Position numbers and translations under genes: made by a program | Notes under the pieces: generated by a model | Told to the model about the DNA's origin: nothing | Seen by the model: the letters and a program-made list of their open reading frames with translations, nothing else | Databases searched by the model: none | Assembly: GCA_009995045.1 (NCBI GenBank) | Contig: JAACQG010000015.1 | Coordinates: 1-43,629 of the forward strand | Source of the DNA: Alphaproteobacteria bacterium | GTDB lineage: Bacteria; Pseudomonadota; Alphaproteobacteria; Micavibrionales; Micavibrionaceae | Length of the DNA stretch: 43,629 nt | Reading direction: 5' to 3' | Shown here: positions 34,995 through 43,260 of the stretch, piece by piece | How positions within the stretch are numbered: the first letter of the stretch is position 1 | Layout: every line of letters begins with the position of its first letter

Positions 34995-36092
34995 TCAACA
35001 ATCTTCAAATATAAAGATTTGAGATTGATCTAAGAAAATATCGTGAACATCGTGCCGTGTGTCAAGAAAAGCACCCGGCACGCGCGCATGTATGTGAATT
35101 GTATCATGATCTTTATGATCAATATCATGTGTGTCCATGTGAACGAGCGTGGAACGCCCTAAATATTTCCTTTCACTCACGCGCACATGAGCATGTTCAT
35201 ACTCTGGCTGATTATGATCAATATCGGGCGTGTGCGCCGATAATTTCAGCGCCTCTGGTCGGATAATAATATTCACATATGTGCCATCACTAAAATCAGG
35301 CGCAGGGATATTTCCAATCGACGTCCGAACGCAGCCCTGCACAACTTGCCCTTTTAACACATTCACATCCCCGAAAAACGAAGCAACAAAAGCATTCTTA
35401 GGATGGCTATAAACATCATGCGGTGTGCCAATTTGCTCAATTTTCCCATCATTCAAAATCGCAAGCCGATCCGCAAATTGCATCGCTTCTTCTGGATCAT
35501 GTGTCACCAAAACCGCGGCAACACCCGCTTTTCTAAGAATATGCATGACATCATCACGAATCTTTGAACGCCGCCCTGCATCTTGCGCCGCAAATGGTTC
35601 ATCCATCAAAATCAAATCAGGGGCAGCCGCCAAGGCACGCACAACCGCCAAACGTTGCTTTTGACCGCCGGATAATTCATGTGGCGCCGCGTCACCCTTA
35701 TCGCATAACCCCGCCAGCGTTAACATTTCATCAATGCGCGCTTGTTTGTCTTTACGCGGATAACGCCGTAGGGCATAAGCGATATTGCCACGGACGCTCA
35801 TATGGGGGAACAAGGCGAGGTCTTGAAAAACCATCCCAACCTTTGGCGCGGATGCGTGTCCATCAGGCGCGCTAATCATACCATGAGCAGGATCTTCCAG
35901 CCCCGCAATCAGCCGCAACAGCGTCGTCTTGCCACAGCCCGAAGGCCCAAGCAAACACAAAAACTCACCCTGATAGATATCAAGCGAAATATGCTTTAGC
36001 ACACCCAAAGCTTTTTTCTGCTTTTGCGCATAAGAAAAATTCACATCATCGATTTTAAGTAAAATCTCTTGTTCTGGTGCGTGAGGCGACAA
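34995..36092 (-). CDS. iron(III) ABC transporter ATP-binding protein (FbpC/FutC-like)
   Basis: A 365-residue ATPase that powers periplasmic iron(III) uptake. Walker A GPSGCGKTT is at 49-57. The signature LSGGQKQR, Walker B LILMDEPFAAQD and switch histidine in LVTHDPEEA follow. A TOBE-type regulatory domain begins near residue 240 (IIIRPEALKLS). The end is remarkable for about a dozen histidines with many aspartates in some 70 residues, including HMDTHDIDHKDHD. The start codon is TTG with an AAGGAA site upstream. It diverges from the binding-protein gene and could share its Fur-like control. The permease gene is on the same strand but separated by the oppositely oriented binding-protein gene. 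Confidence 0.9.
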   Translation of the reverse strand: MSPHAPEQEILLKIDDVNFSYAQKQKKALGVLKHISLDIYQGEFLCLLGPSGCGKTTLLRLIAGLEDPAHGMISAPDGHASAPKVGMVFQDLALFPHMSVRGNIAYALRRYPRKDKQARIDEMLTLAGLCDKGDAAPHELSGGQKQRLAVVRALAAAPDLILMDEPFAAQDAGRRSKIRDDVMHILRKAGVAAVLVTHDPEEAMQFADRLAILNDGKIEQIGTPHDVYSHPKNAFVASFFGDVNVLKGQVVQGCVRTSIGNIPAPDFSDGTYVNIIIRPEALKLSAHTPDIDHNQPEYEHAHVRVSERKYLGRSTLVHMDTHDIDHKDHDTIHIHARVPGAFLDTRHDVHDIFLDQSQIFIFEDC

Positions 36093-36106
36093 AATAAAAT
36101 TCCTTA

Positions 36107-36155
36107 TTGATCTCGGATATATATACAGATATAGAGCAGATAAGAATAATTCTCA
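36107..36155 (+). promoter_or_regulatory. promoter and Fur-like box of the iron-binding protein gene
   Basis: TTGATC at 36107-36112, 17 bases, TATAGA at 36130-36135 form a fair sigma-70 promoter. TAAGAATAATTCTCA at 36141-36155, at the expected transcription start, is an imperfect palindrome. Read on the other strand it matches 11 of the 14 defined positions of the Fur 7-1-7 motif TGATAAT-N-ATTATCA. It would block transcription when iron is plentiful. Confidence 0.55.
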
Positions 36156-36181
36156 ATCACAAACAAAAAAAGGCATCAATA

Positions 36182-37225
36182 ATGTTGAAAAATATCGCTT
36201 TAACGCTGACTTTGCTATCATCTTTTCTTATATCATACGCCGCAAGCGCGCAGGAAAAAGCAGCCAAAGATGAAAACATATTGCATATATATTCATCGCG
36301 CCATTACGACACCGATGAAGCCTTATACGATGATTTTACGGCGCAAACAGGGATCAACATCAAACGCGTAGACGGCAAAGGCGACGCGCTGATCGCCAGA
36401 TTAGAACAAGAAGGCGACCTAAGCCCCGCTGATCTTCTTATCACTGTGGATGCCGGCATGCTCTGGCGCGCTGAAGAAGCAGGATTATTCCAGCCAATCA
36501 ATTCTGAAATACTCAATGAAACAATCCCCGCCAATCTTCGCCACCCCGAGGGCCAATGGTTTGGCTTTTCGACTCGCGCCCGTGTGATAGCCTACAACAC
36601 CGAAAAAATCAGCGAAGGCGAAATCACATCATATCAAGATTTAGCAGACCCAAAATACAAAGGCCGCGTCTGCGTGCGCTCATCCAGCAACATCTACAAC
36701 CTCTCACTCCTATCAAGCATGATCGCACAAGACGGTGAGCAGGCAGCAACCAAATGGGCGCAAGGTGTATTGGATAACCTCGCCAGAAAACCCCAAGGCG
36801 GTGACACTGATCAAATCAAAGCAGTTGCCCGTGATATATGTGATATCGCGCTGGTAAACAGCTACTATCTCTTTCGCATGCAACGCTCCGATGCCGCTGA
36901 AGACAAGGAAATCGTCAAAAACATTGGCGTCGTATTCCCTGATCAAAACGGGAAAGGCACACATATAAACATCTCTGGCGCAGGCGTTGTAAAACATGCC
37001 AAAAATAAAGAAGCTGCTGTGAAATTCTTGGAATACCTCACATCAAAAACCGCGCAAGCCTATTTCGCTGACGGTAATAACGAATATCCGGTCGTCGACG
37101 GTGTCAAGGTCAATGAAACAGTAGAGGCCAATAAAGATTTCAAAGCGCAGAACATTAATGTGCGCGAATTTGGCGTAAATCAAAAACGTGCCAAAATGAT
37201 TTTCGACACAATTGGTTTCCAATAA
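36182..37225 (+). CDS. iron(III)-binding periplasmic protein (FbpA/FutA-like)
   Basis: A 347-residue solute-binding protein that captures ferric iron in the periplasm. The ATG at 36182 begins a good signal peptide ending in ASAQ; the frame extends upstream to 36107 but that part lies inside the promoter. Family motifs are strong: IYSSRHYDTDEALYDDF, PADLLITVDAGMLWRAEEAG, VRSSSNIYNLSL and THINISGAGVVKHAKNKEAA. Probable iron-ligating tyrosines are in SRHY and the paired YY of NSYYLFRM, as in FutA/FbpA. The ATPase gene diverges from it, and the permease gene converges on it with a single base between the stop codons. Confidence 0.94.
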   Translation: MLKNIALTLTLLSSFLISYAASAQEKAAKDENILHIYSSRHYDTDEALYDDFTAQTGINIKRVDGKGDALIARLEQEGDLSPADLLITVDAGMLWRAEEAGLFQPINSEILNETIPANLRHPEGQWFGFSTRARVIAYNTEKISEGEITSYQDLADPKYKGRVCVRSSSNIYNLSLLSSMIAQDGEQAATKWAQGVLDNLARKPQGGDTDQIKAVARDICDIALVNSYYLFRMQRSDAAEDKEIVKNIGVVFPDQNGKGTHINISGAGVVKHAKNKEAAVKFLEYLTSKTAQAYFADGNNEYPVVDGVKVNETVEANKDFKAQNINVREFGVNQKRAKMIFDTIGFQ

Positions 37226-37226
37226 A

Positions 37227-38813
37227 TCAAGACGACAAGCGTGTGTAACGTTGCAAAAGCGTAATCGGAATGCATCCGGCTAAAACAATGAACAAAGCCG
37301 GAAACGCCGCTTCCGATAACCGCTCATCAGAGGCAAAATTATACGTACGAATAGCCAGCGTATCAAAATCAAAGGGCCGTAATATAAGCGTGAGAGGCAA
37401 TTCTTTAATCACCTCCACGCTTATCAGCAGCCCCGCGCTAATCATTGCCGGAAAAAGCAGCGGCAATTTGATTTTCCACGCATCATAAAATGACCCATAT
37501 CCGCTCAAACGCCCTGCATCATCAATCGAGGGACTAATTTTCTCATATCCTGCATCCAACCCTTTGATTGATATATTCAAAAACCGAATGAGATAGCCAA
37601 TGATCAAAAACAAAAATGTGCCTGTAACCAATATCTCCATGCGTGAAAATATGATCGACATCAGCAACAACCCAAGCCCAAGAATAACCCCCGGCAGCGC
37701 ATAGCCAAACCCACAGATGCTCAATAAAAAGGCATGAAATGCACTATCATGTTTGCGCTTATACGTCGTAAGAACAAAGGACAATGTTATCGCCAATAAT
37801 GCCGCGATAAAACAAACCGCTAACGTGTTGTATAAATACGGCAATGTGGCAATGATCTGATCCAAAATGTTATCACTGCTTAATACCATGCGAAGCAATA
37901 AAAACATCGGAAATATAAACCCCAACATCACTGGAATAAAACACCAAATGCTTAACAGCACACTGCCGCGCTGCGTGGCTGAATGCGTAATTTTTGACAC
38001 CTCAAGGCTGTAAAATCGCATTTTTTTGCGTTGTTGTTTTTCAAACCAAACAAGGCAGAGAACAAACCCAAGCAATAAAATCGACAGCCGCGCCGCGGCC
38101 GTAATATCGCCATATCCCGCCCACGCGTCATAGACAACGGTGGAGAACACTTTAAGGCCGAAATAATCCATCGTTCCATAATCGGCGAGTATTTCCATGA
38201 TCACCAACATCAGACCGACAATGATAAACGGTCGCGACGCAGGCAATGCAATGTCAAAAAATCGTGAGAACCGACTAGCGCCAAGCATAGTGCCGCTTTC
38301 AATCTGACTGCGCGAACCGCTCAAAAACCCATTGCGCGCAAAGATATAAACATAGGGGTAGAGGCAGAATGTTAAAATAAAAGACGCGCCCCAAACCGAT
38401 CGAAAATCAGGCAATAAAAATTGCCCGTCAATACGCTCCAACCAAGCTGAAAAACCACCCGCCGCATCAAAAAAATTCGTGTAAAGATAAGCAAGGATAT
38501 AAGCGGGAAAAACAACGGGCATCATCAATAAAAACCCCAATACGCCTTTCCCGAAAAAATTATAATGCACATGGACCCACGCGCAACTAACGCCAAAAAC
38601 CAAAACGCCAACGCTGGTAAAGATAACGATAATCAGAGAATTGAGCAGAACGTCATCCAGTACATTGCGCACTAAAAACAGGAAAACCTCGCTATCGCCT
38701 GATGCACTCTCAACACCTAAGGCCATAAGGGGGAAAAGAATAAGTATAGCCGTAATGGTAAAAAAATATTTCAAACAAAAGATCCTATGAAAACAAAGCC
38801 ATGGCAAACCCAT
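37227..38813 (-). CDS. iron(III) ABC transporter permease (FbpB/FutB-like)
   Basis: A 528-residue inner-membrane permease with two fused halves of about six helices each, the plan of FbpB/FutB. The binding-protein-dependent motif occurs twice, recognisable around EAA-like loops in GTMLGASRFSRFFDIALPASRPFI and SPSIDDAGRLSGYGSFYDAWKIKLPLLFP (positions near 185 and 440). The first ATG lacks a ribosome-binding site. A TTG at about 38774, with AGGA upstream, is a possible true start just before the first helix. The gene lies on the opposite strand from its binding protein and ends one base from it, so the transporter is built from three separately transcribed units. Confidence 0.91.
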   Translation of the reverse strand: MGLPWLCFHRIFCLKYFFTITAILILFPLMALGVESASGDSEVFLFLVRNVLDDVLLNSLIIVIFTSVGVLVFGVSCAWVHVHYNFFGKGVLGFLLMMPVVFPAYILAYLYTNFFDAAGGFSAWLERIDGQFLLPDFRSVWGASFILTFCLYPYVYIFARNGFLSGSRSQIESGTMLGASRFSRFFDIALPASRPFIIVGLMLVIMEILADYGTMDYFGLKVFSTVVYDAWAGYGDITAAARLSILLLGFVLCLVWFEKQQRKKMRFYSLEVSKITHSATQRGSVLLSIWCFIPVMLGFIFPMFLLLRMVLSSDNILDQIIATLPYLYNTLAVCFIAALLAITLSFVLTTYKRKHDSAFHAFLLSICGFGYALPGVILGLGLLLMSIIFSRMEILVTGTFLFLIIGYLIRFLNISIKGLDAGYEKISPSIDDAGRLSGYGSFYDAWKIKLPLLFPAMISAGLLISVEVIKELPLTLILRPFDFDTLAIRTYNFASDERLSEAAFPALFIVLAGCIPITLLQRYTRLSS

Positions 38814-38843
38814 CGAAACTATTCATAGCATAATTACCCAAAG

Positions 38844-38867
38844 AAAAAAGCCACCTAAAAAAGTGGC
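38844..38867 (-). terminator. intrinsic terminator of the anti-sigma-like gene
   Basis: On the minus strand GCCAC pairs with GTGGC around an eight-base loop and is followed by six T. It sits 30 bases after the stop codon of the small gene. Confidence 0.75.
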
Positions 38868-38897
38868 CTGTGATGTCTGTATCTATGTCGCTTGAGT

Positions 38898-39077
38898 TTA
38901 AGTGGATTTCTTATATTTCCACCAAGACTGAAGCATTCTCTTCTGTTGTGCTAATGTATCGTGACGTTTCAGCGCATCTTTATTCTTTTGAATATAGTTT
39001 CGAACAACCTTGGAATCTTCATAATTTAACTCATTATCAATAAGCGCCTGTATATCATAATCAGTAAATGTTCTCAT
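38898..39077 (-). CDS. small anti-sigma-factor-like protein
   Basis: A 59-residue soluble protein. Its N-terminal half (FTDYDIQALIDNELNYEDSKVV, positions 4-25) resembles the start of anti-sigma factors, where a short acidic helix pair follows a D-x-x-LxAYxDxEL pattern. The zinc ligands and membrane helix of full anti-sigma proteins are absent. The ATG at 39077 has a GGGAG site eight bases before it; the longer frame from 39101 would start inside the promoter. The gene is driven by an EcfG-like promoter back to back with that of the DUF1328 gene, and an ECF sigma gene lies 2.7 kb away. It does not show the NepR signature. Function as a sigma-factor antagonist is inference. Confidence 0.65.
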   Translation of the reverse strand: MRTFTDYDIQALIDNELNYEDSKVVRNYIQKNKDALKRHDTLAQQKRMLQSWWKYKKST

Positions 39078-39104
39078 AGCCTTAACTCCCTTTCCACTCA
39101 CTCC

Positions 39105-39130
39105 AATGCGTAAACTGGCTATTTAGTTCC
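39105..39130 (-). promoter_or_regulatory. EcfG-like promoter of the anti-sigma-like gene
   Basis: On the minus strand GGAAC (39130-39126), 17 bases, then CATT (39108-39105), one base off CGTT. It lies 28 bases before the chosen ATG and 13 bases from the outward-facing promoter of the DUF1328 gene. Confidence 0.5.
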
Positions 39131-39143
39131 ACCGTAAATAAAA

Positions 39144-39168
39144 GGAACTTATTTTTATTTGGCACGTT
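39144..39168 (+). promoter_or_regulatory. EcfG-type stress promoter of the DUF1328 gene
   Basis: GGAAC at 39144-39148, 16 bases, CGTT at 39165-39168: an exact match to the alphaproteobacterial general stress sigma-factor consensus, 33 bases before the ATG. Confidence 0.78.
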
Positions 39169-39201
39169 GGAACAAGCAGACCAAGAATAAAGGAGAAAAT
39201 A

Positions 39202-39378
39202 ATGTTAAATTGGGCTGTTACATTTTTAGTGATCGCACTAATCGCTGCGGTATTAGGGTTCGGTGGTATTGCCGCTGCGTCTGCAGAAATTGCAAAAATC
39301 GTGTTTGTTGTGTTCCTCGCGCTGTTTGTTATTAGTTTAATAATCAATGCTTTAAGAGGTAAAGCACCACCAGTATAA
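39202..39378 (+). CDS. DUF1328 (YtjA-like) small membrane protein
   Basis: A 58-residue peptide with two hydrophobic helices (about residues 4-24 and 31-49). The first, [20 protein letters not shown], begins right after the start. The [12 protein letters not shown] loop is typical of the DUF1328 family, small inner-membrane proteins that are frequently members of stress regulons. AAGGAG lies before the ATG. An exact EcfG-type promoter and an intrinsic terminator bracket it, making a single-gene unit. Its molecular role is unknown. Confidence 0.9.
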   Translation: MLNWAVTFLVIALIAAVLGFGGIAAASAEIAKIVFVVFLALFVISLIINALRGKAPPV

Positions 39379-39394
39379 ACAATAATATTTCACC

Positions 39395-39427
39395 AAAAAG
39401 CGGCATTCTAACGGATGCCGTTTTTTT
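39395..39427 (+). terminator. intrinsic terminator after the DUF1328 gene
   Basis: CGGCAT (39401-39406) pairs with ATGCCG (39415-39420) around TCTAACGG, flanked by five A and seven T. The first in-frame ATG of the next kinase gene lies inside the stem. Confidence 0.88.
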
Positions 39428-39462
39428 ATTGGTATTTCAGCAATTTAAGCGTATGGTCACGC

Positions 39463-41697
39463 ATGCCCATCGTGTTTATAAGAAACTATTTGATTTTTAG
39501 CGCAATTATGCTGTCTTGCGCATTGGCGCTGGGCTATGTTCTCGTTTCCGGCGATCGCAAAATCGCAGAATCAGATAGCTGGATCACACGCACCCATGAA
39601 ACAATCATCGCCTCTCAAGAGCTAAGCGGCCTTGTCTCTAGTATGCTAGCTTCGCAGCGCGGATATTTAATTTCTAGCGAAGAGAGTTTTTTAAATCAAT
39701 ACGAAAACCAAAAAGCACAAGTCTCAAGACATTTAGCAGAGCTTAGCGAGCTAACCGCAGATAGCCCCTCACAAGAAAGCCGCTTGCAAGAATTAAGAGA
39801 ATATTACGTTAAGTTTTCGGAGCATTTGGAAAACAGCACCAACAAAAAAGAAGCCAATAACACACTAATAAAGTTAGAAGACGTAAATGTTATCGACAAA
39901 ATTCGTACAGATATATCGCGCGTAAACGATGATTTTGTTGCCGAAGAATACGCATCTCTCGATGCCCAAGTGCGCATTGTTGAAGATAAAAAGAACCAAT
40001 ATCTCTTCACGCTTCTTATCGGCGGCGGTACAGCGCTGATTCTCATCATGATTTTCAATGCCTATCTTCTGCGCGCGCAATCAAAACGATCAGCAGCCGA
40101 AACAGCGCTCAATGAGCGCGAAGAGGTCTTCCTTCTTGCGGTGGAAGCGACGCAGGATGGTATCTTTGATTGGAACATTAAAACCAACGAAGTATTCTAC
40201 TCCCAGCAATTCATGGAAATGCTGGGCTATAAAGCAGGCGATTTTAACGGGCATTTAGATGACTCTGTCAGTAAATTGCATCCCGATGAAAAAGACCAAG
40301 TCATGGAATATCTTGATTTATACCTCAATGGGCAACTCTCCGAATATTCGAATACATTTCGTATGCAGCATAAATCTGGCCGTTGGATATGGGTCAATGC
40401 TCGCGCTAAATTGGTAAATGACTCCAATGGAAAGCCCATCCGCTTAATTGGATCCCAAACAGATATCAGCGCATCAAAAGAATATGAACTTCGTCTTCAA
40501 GAAGCAAAAACAAAAGCAGAAGAGGCAAACCGCGCAAAAACAGATTTCCTTGCTCATATGAGCCATGAAATCAGAACACCTCTCACAACCATCAGCGGCG
40601 CCGCCGAGATTTTGCAGCAATCAAAAGAAGGCCTTGATGACAAAAAACAAAAACTAATCAGCGTACTCAGCGCAAGTTCAACAACACTGAAAGACTTGAT
40701 TTCAGATATCCTTGATTTTTCAAAAATCGAAAGCGGTGAATTAGAATTAGAAGAAGTCTCGTTTGATTTAGAAGAGTCATTTCAACACATCGTCAGCATT
40801 ATGTCTGTGCGCGCGAACGAAAAAAAGCTCGATTTTGTCTTTGATTACGAAGATGTCAAAGGCACACATTTGTATAATGACCCCATCCGCCTAAGACAGA
40901 TTTTGATCAACTTGATTGGCAACGCCCTTAAATTCACCGACGAGGGCCATATTCACGTCAAAGCATCAAAACAAGAACTTGATGCAGGAGATGTCTTGCG
41001 CATAGACGTAGAAGACACAGGGATTGGCCTGGCTAAAGATCAATTCGGTTTAGTCTTTGAACGCTTTAAACAAGCAGACGCCTCAGTATCACGCAAATAC
41101 GGCGGCACTGGCCTTGGCCTTCCTATCTCTCTTAAACTTGCAACCCTTATGGGCGGCACCATTAAGCTTGAGAGCAAAAAAGGCAAAGGATCAACATTCT
41201 CGCTCATCATCCCATTCACGGAAGTAGAAGGCACGCAAGAAGATCACGATCAAAACGAAGCGCGTAAAAACAAGATCAATGACAAGCTAAAAGCCGCGAT
41301 CAGCGCAAAAGACAAAGTGCTTCTCGTTGAAGATTACGAAGGTAACATCGTTGTATTAAGTTATATCCTCGAAGAAATGGACATGGAATTCGACGTGGCC
41401 AGAACAGGCCTAGAAGCACTTAATCTCTGGAGAGAAAACCATTACGATTTACTGTTGATGGATATCCAAATGCCCGAAATGGACGGTTTCACATCGACTG
41501 CGCAAATCCGTAAAATCGAAGAGGAGCAGGATTTAGACCGCACACCCATTATCGGTATGACCGCCCACGCATTGGTCGGAGATAAAGATAAATGTATCGC
41601 TGCGGGAATGGATGCGTATTTACCTAAGCCAATCAATGAAAACGATCTTAAAAAGACCATGCTTAGGTTCTTAAGATTGCGCGGAAATGTGTCATAA
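39463..41697 (+). CDS. hybrid sensor histidine kinase (CHASE3, PAS, HisKA, HATPase, REC)
   Basis: About 744 residues. A membrane helix (near 8-30) leads into a periplasmic CHASE3 domain (about 35-185, with the MLASQRGYLISSEESF core), then a second helix (about 187-207). A PAS domain follows (225-345, WIWVNARAKLV). HisKA carries the acceptor H368 in HMSHEIRTPL. The ATPase has IGNALKF, DTGIGLA and GGTGLGLPI. The C-terminal receiver has D667 in LLLMDIQMPEMDG. I prefer the ATG at 39463, because the upstream ATG at 39415 lies in a terminator stem. The gene neighbours an ECF sigma gene and a response regulator. Control of stress signalling is likely but its partner is not proven. Confidence 0.9.
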   Translation: MPIVFIRNYLIFSAIMLSCALALGYVLVSGDRKIAESDSWITRTHETIIASQELSGLVSSMLASQRGYLISSEESFLNQYENQKAQVSRHLAELSELTADSPSQESRLQELREYYVKFSEHLENSTNKKEANNTLIKLEDVNVIDKIRTDISRVNDDFVAEEYASLDAQVRIVEDKKNQYLFTLLIGGGTALILIMIFNAYLLRAQSKRSAAETALNEREEVFLLAVEATQDGIFDWNIKTNEVFYSQQFMEMLGYKAGDFNGHLDDSVSKLHPDEKDQVMEYLDLYLNGQLSEYSNTFRMQHKSGRWIWVNARAKLVNDSNGKPIRLIGSQTDISASKEYELRLQEAKTKAEEANRAKTDFLAHMSHEIRTPLTTISGAAEILQQSKEGLDDKKQKLISVLSASSTTLKDLISDILDFSKIESGELELEEVSFDLEESFQHIVSIMSVRANEKKLDFVFDYEDVKGTHLYNDPIRLRQILINLIGNALKFTDEGHIHVKASKQELDAGDVLRIDVEDTGIGLAKDQFGLVFERFKQADASVSRKYGGTGLGLPISLKLATLMGGTIKLESKKGKGSTFSLIIPFTEVEGTQEDHDQNEARKNKINDKLKAAISAKDKVLLVEDYEGNIVVLSYILEEMDMEFDVARTGLEALNLWRENHYDLLLMDIQMPEMDGFTSTAQIRKIEEEQDLDRTPIIGMTAHALVGDKDKCIAAGMDAYLPKPINENDLKKTMLRFLRLRGNVS

Positions 41698-41731
41698 AAA
41701 AAACCGATTAAGCTGACTTAATCGGTTTTTT
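41698..41731. terminator. strong bidirectional terminator between kinase and ECF sigma gene
   Basis: AAAAAACCGATTAAG pairs perfectly with CTTAATCGGTTTTTT around a CTGA loop. The A run and T run make it work in both directions for the two converging genes. Confidence 0.92.
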
Positions 41732-41754
41732 AAGGGTGGTGGAGGAAGAATAAC

Positions 41755-42300
41755 TTATGCTGCGATAGCAGCGTTACCTAAGCTTTTAGCATTACCTGTA
41801 ACGGCATAACTATCTTTTGCGCTTGGCGTATCCAACAAATTCTGAAGCTGATCACGCGCTCTTGATAAACGTGATCTGACTGTGCCTACAGGAATGTCCA
41901 AAGCGTCAGCGACTTCTTGGTAGCGCATACCTTGAACGCAAACATATACAAGAACGTCACGGTGCTCTTCTGAAAGCAAGCTCATCGCTTCATTCACTTT
42001 CATAAGCTCCATCTCTGATTCTTGTGATGGCTCAACAGTTTGTTTTTCTAAATAATTTTCTGGATCATATTGTGTCTCAAATTTAACTTTACGACGATAA
42101 TTAGAGACAAAAAGGTTATACATCATCTTCGATGTCCAGCTAAAAAGATTTGTGTCTTCTTTATAGAGGTGCTTTTTTTCCATCGCTCTTAGCAACGTTG
42201 CCTGTAATAAATCATCTGCATCATGTTGCTTGCGTGTAAGCTTCATCGCAAATTTTTCCAAGCGTGGCATTTGTTCAGTAAGTTCTGCATTGTTAAACAT
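41755..42300 (-). CDS. ECF-type RNA polymerase sigma factor (EcfG-like)
   Basis: A 181-residue group 4 sigma factor. Region 2 reads LEKFAMKLTRKQHDADDLLQ, then ATLLRAMEKK and NLFSWTSKMMYNLFVSNYRR. Region 4 reads LSEEHRDVLVYVCVQGMRYQEVADALDIPVGTVRSRLSRAR (about 110-150), with a linker between. No sigma-1.1 region is present. The pattern is close to EcfG (ECF15) members, which recognise GGAAC-N16/17-CGTT promoters, and three such sites in this window support that. AAGGAGC lies before the ATG. I see no EcfG-type promoter of its own. A PhyR-type regulator and NepR are not next to it, so EcfG identity is likely, not proven. Confidence 0.85.
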   Translation of the reverse strand: MFNNAELTEQMPRLEKFAMKLTRKQHDADDLLQATLLRAMEKKHLYKEDTNLFSWTSKMMYNLFVSNYRRKVKFETQYDPENYLEKQTVEPSQESEMELMKVNEAMSLLSEEHRDVLVYVCVQGMRYQEVADALDIPVGTVRSRLSRARDQLQNLLDTPSAKDSYAVTGNAKSLGNAAIAA

Positions 42301-42461
42301 AATTTAGCTCCTTTAAGTCGCGATTTGTTTCGCTGTTAAAGATGAGCTTAAGCAGACTCTGTAACTGTGATTTGTCGGCAATGTAATAGTTTTGAAATAG
42401 TTTGTATCATTTATGTAACAAAACAATTATAAGAATAGAGTGTTAATATAGGAAGACGCCC

Positions 42462-43184
42462 ATGAATAAAGGGATTGTGCTATCTGTCGATGATGACGAA
42501 GGCTTACAAACCGTTTTGAAACATTACTTAGAGAGTGAGAACTACGTTGTCGCCACCGCAAGTAATGGCATGCAATTGAATGATAAGTTGGAAGATGTAA
42601 ATGCGGATGTAATTTTACTCGACCTTGTCTTGCCCGATATTGATGGCCTTGCCCTCATTCCGCAAATTCGTGCAAAGACACAAGTGCCGATTATCGTCCT
42701 AAGCGGTAAAAGCGACACAACAGAGAAAATTGTCTGCCTCGAAATGGGCGCTGATGACTATATGACCAAGCCATTCGAAATGCGTGAGCTAGCTGCGCGC
42801 ATTAAAGTTGTAATGCGCCGCAATGTATCAGGTGCCAATACAAACGATAAAGCGTCGCAGGCATCATCCGCTAAAAATGAAACAATCAAATTTGGCGACT
42901 TTATATTAGACCGAAATCAATTCCAGCTTTTCGATGCCGATAATAAGTCATTGGAAATCACCACCGGAGAATTTCAATTATTAGAAGCCCTCGTGCTTGC
43001 GAATAACAGAGCGTTAAGCCGTGAGCAGTTATTTGAATTAACCCGCGACGGTGAGTTTGATTCGTATGATCGTGCAATTGATATTCAGATTGGCCGTCTA
43101 AGGAAAAAACTCGGTGACAATGGCCCCAATATCATAAGAACAGTGCGCGGTGTTGGGTACATGTTCACCCCACCTAAAACATAA
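42462..43184 (+). CDS. OmpR/PhoB-family response regulator
   Basis: A 240-residue two-domain regulator. The receiver (about 1-120) has the acidic triad at D10-D12, acceptor D54 in VILLDLVLPDIDG, and the lysine in YMTKPFEMRELAARI. After a short linker, the winged-helix DNA-binding domain (about 140-236) has LEITTGEFQLLEALV, RALSREQLFELTRDGE and AIDIQIGRLRKKLGDNGPNIIRTVRGVGYMF. It diverges from the ECF sigma gene across a 161-base gap with no EcfG box. No dedicated non-hybrid kinase is adjacent; the hybrid kinase upstream could act through an HPt. Its regulon is unknown. Confidence 0.93.
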   Translation: MNKGIVLSVDDDEGLQTVLKHYLESENYVVATASNGMQLNDKLEDVNADVILLDLVLPDIDGLALIPQIRAKTQVPIIVLSGKSDTTEKIVCLEMGADDYMTKPFEMRELAARIKVVMRRNVSGANTNDKASQASSAKNETIKFGDFILDRNQFQLFDADNKSLEITTGEFQLLEALVLANNRALSREQLFELTRDGEFDSYDRAIDIQIGRLRKKLGDNGPNIIRTVRGVGYMFTPPKT

Positions 43185-43200
43185 TGGTTTAAATTTATAA

Positions 43201-43225
43201 GGAACTTTTTTTCGTATGTCCCGTT
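43201..43225 (+). promoter_or_regulatory. EcfG-type stress promoter of the DUF883 gene
   Basis: GGAAC at 43201-43205, 16 bases, CGTT at 43222-43225, an exact consensus match. A frame beginning at 43216 would lie inside it, so translation must start at 43261. Confidence 0.78.
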
Positions 43226-43260
43226 GGCAAGGCATATCAAACGAAAAGGAGTTTATTATT

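Noticed and set aside
38898-39077. NepR identity for the 59-residue protein
   Set aside because: The size fits but the NepR core (LRRxYDEVxxEPxPDRF-like) is absent; an anti-sigma-like N-terminus fits better.
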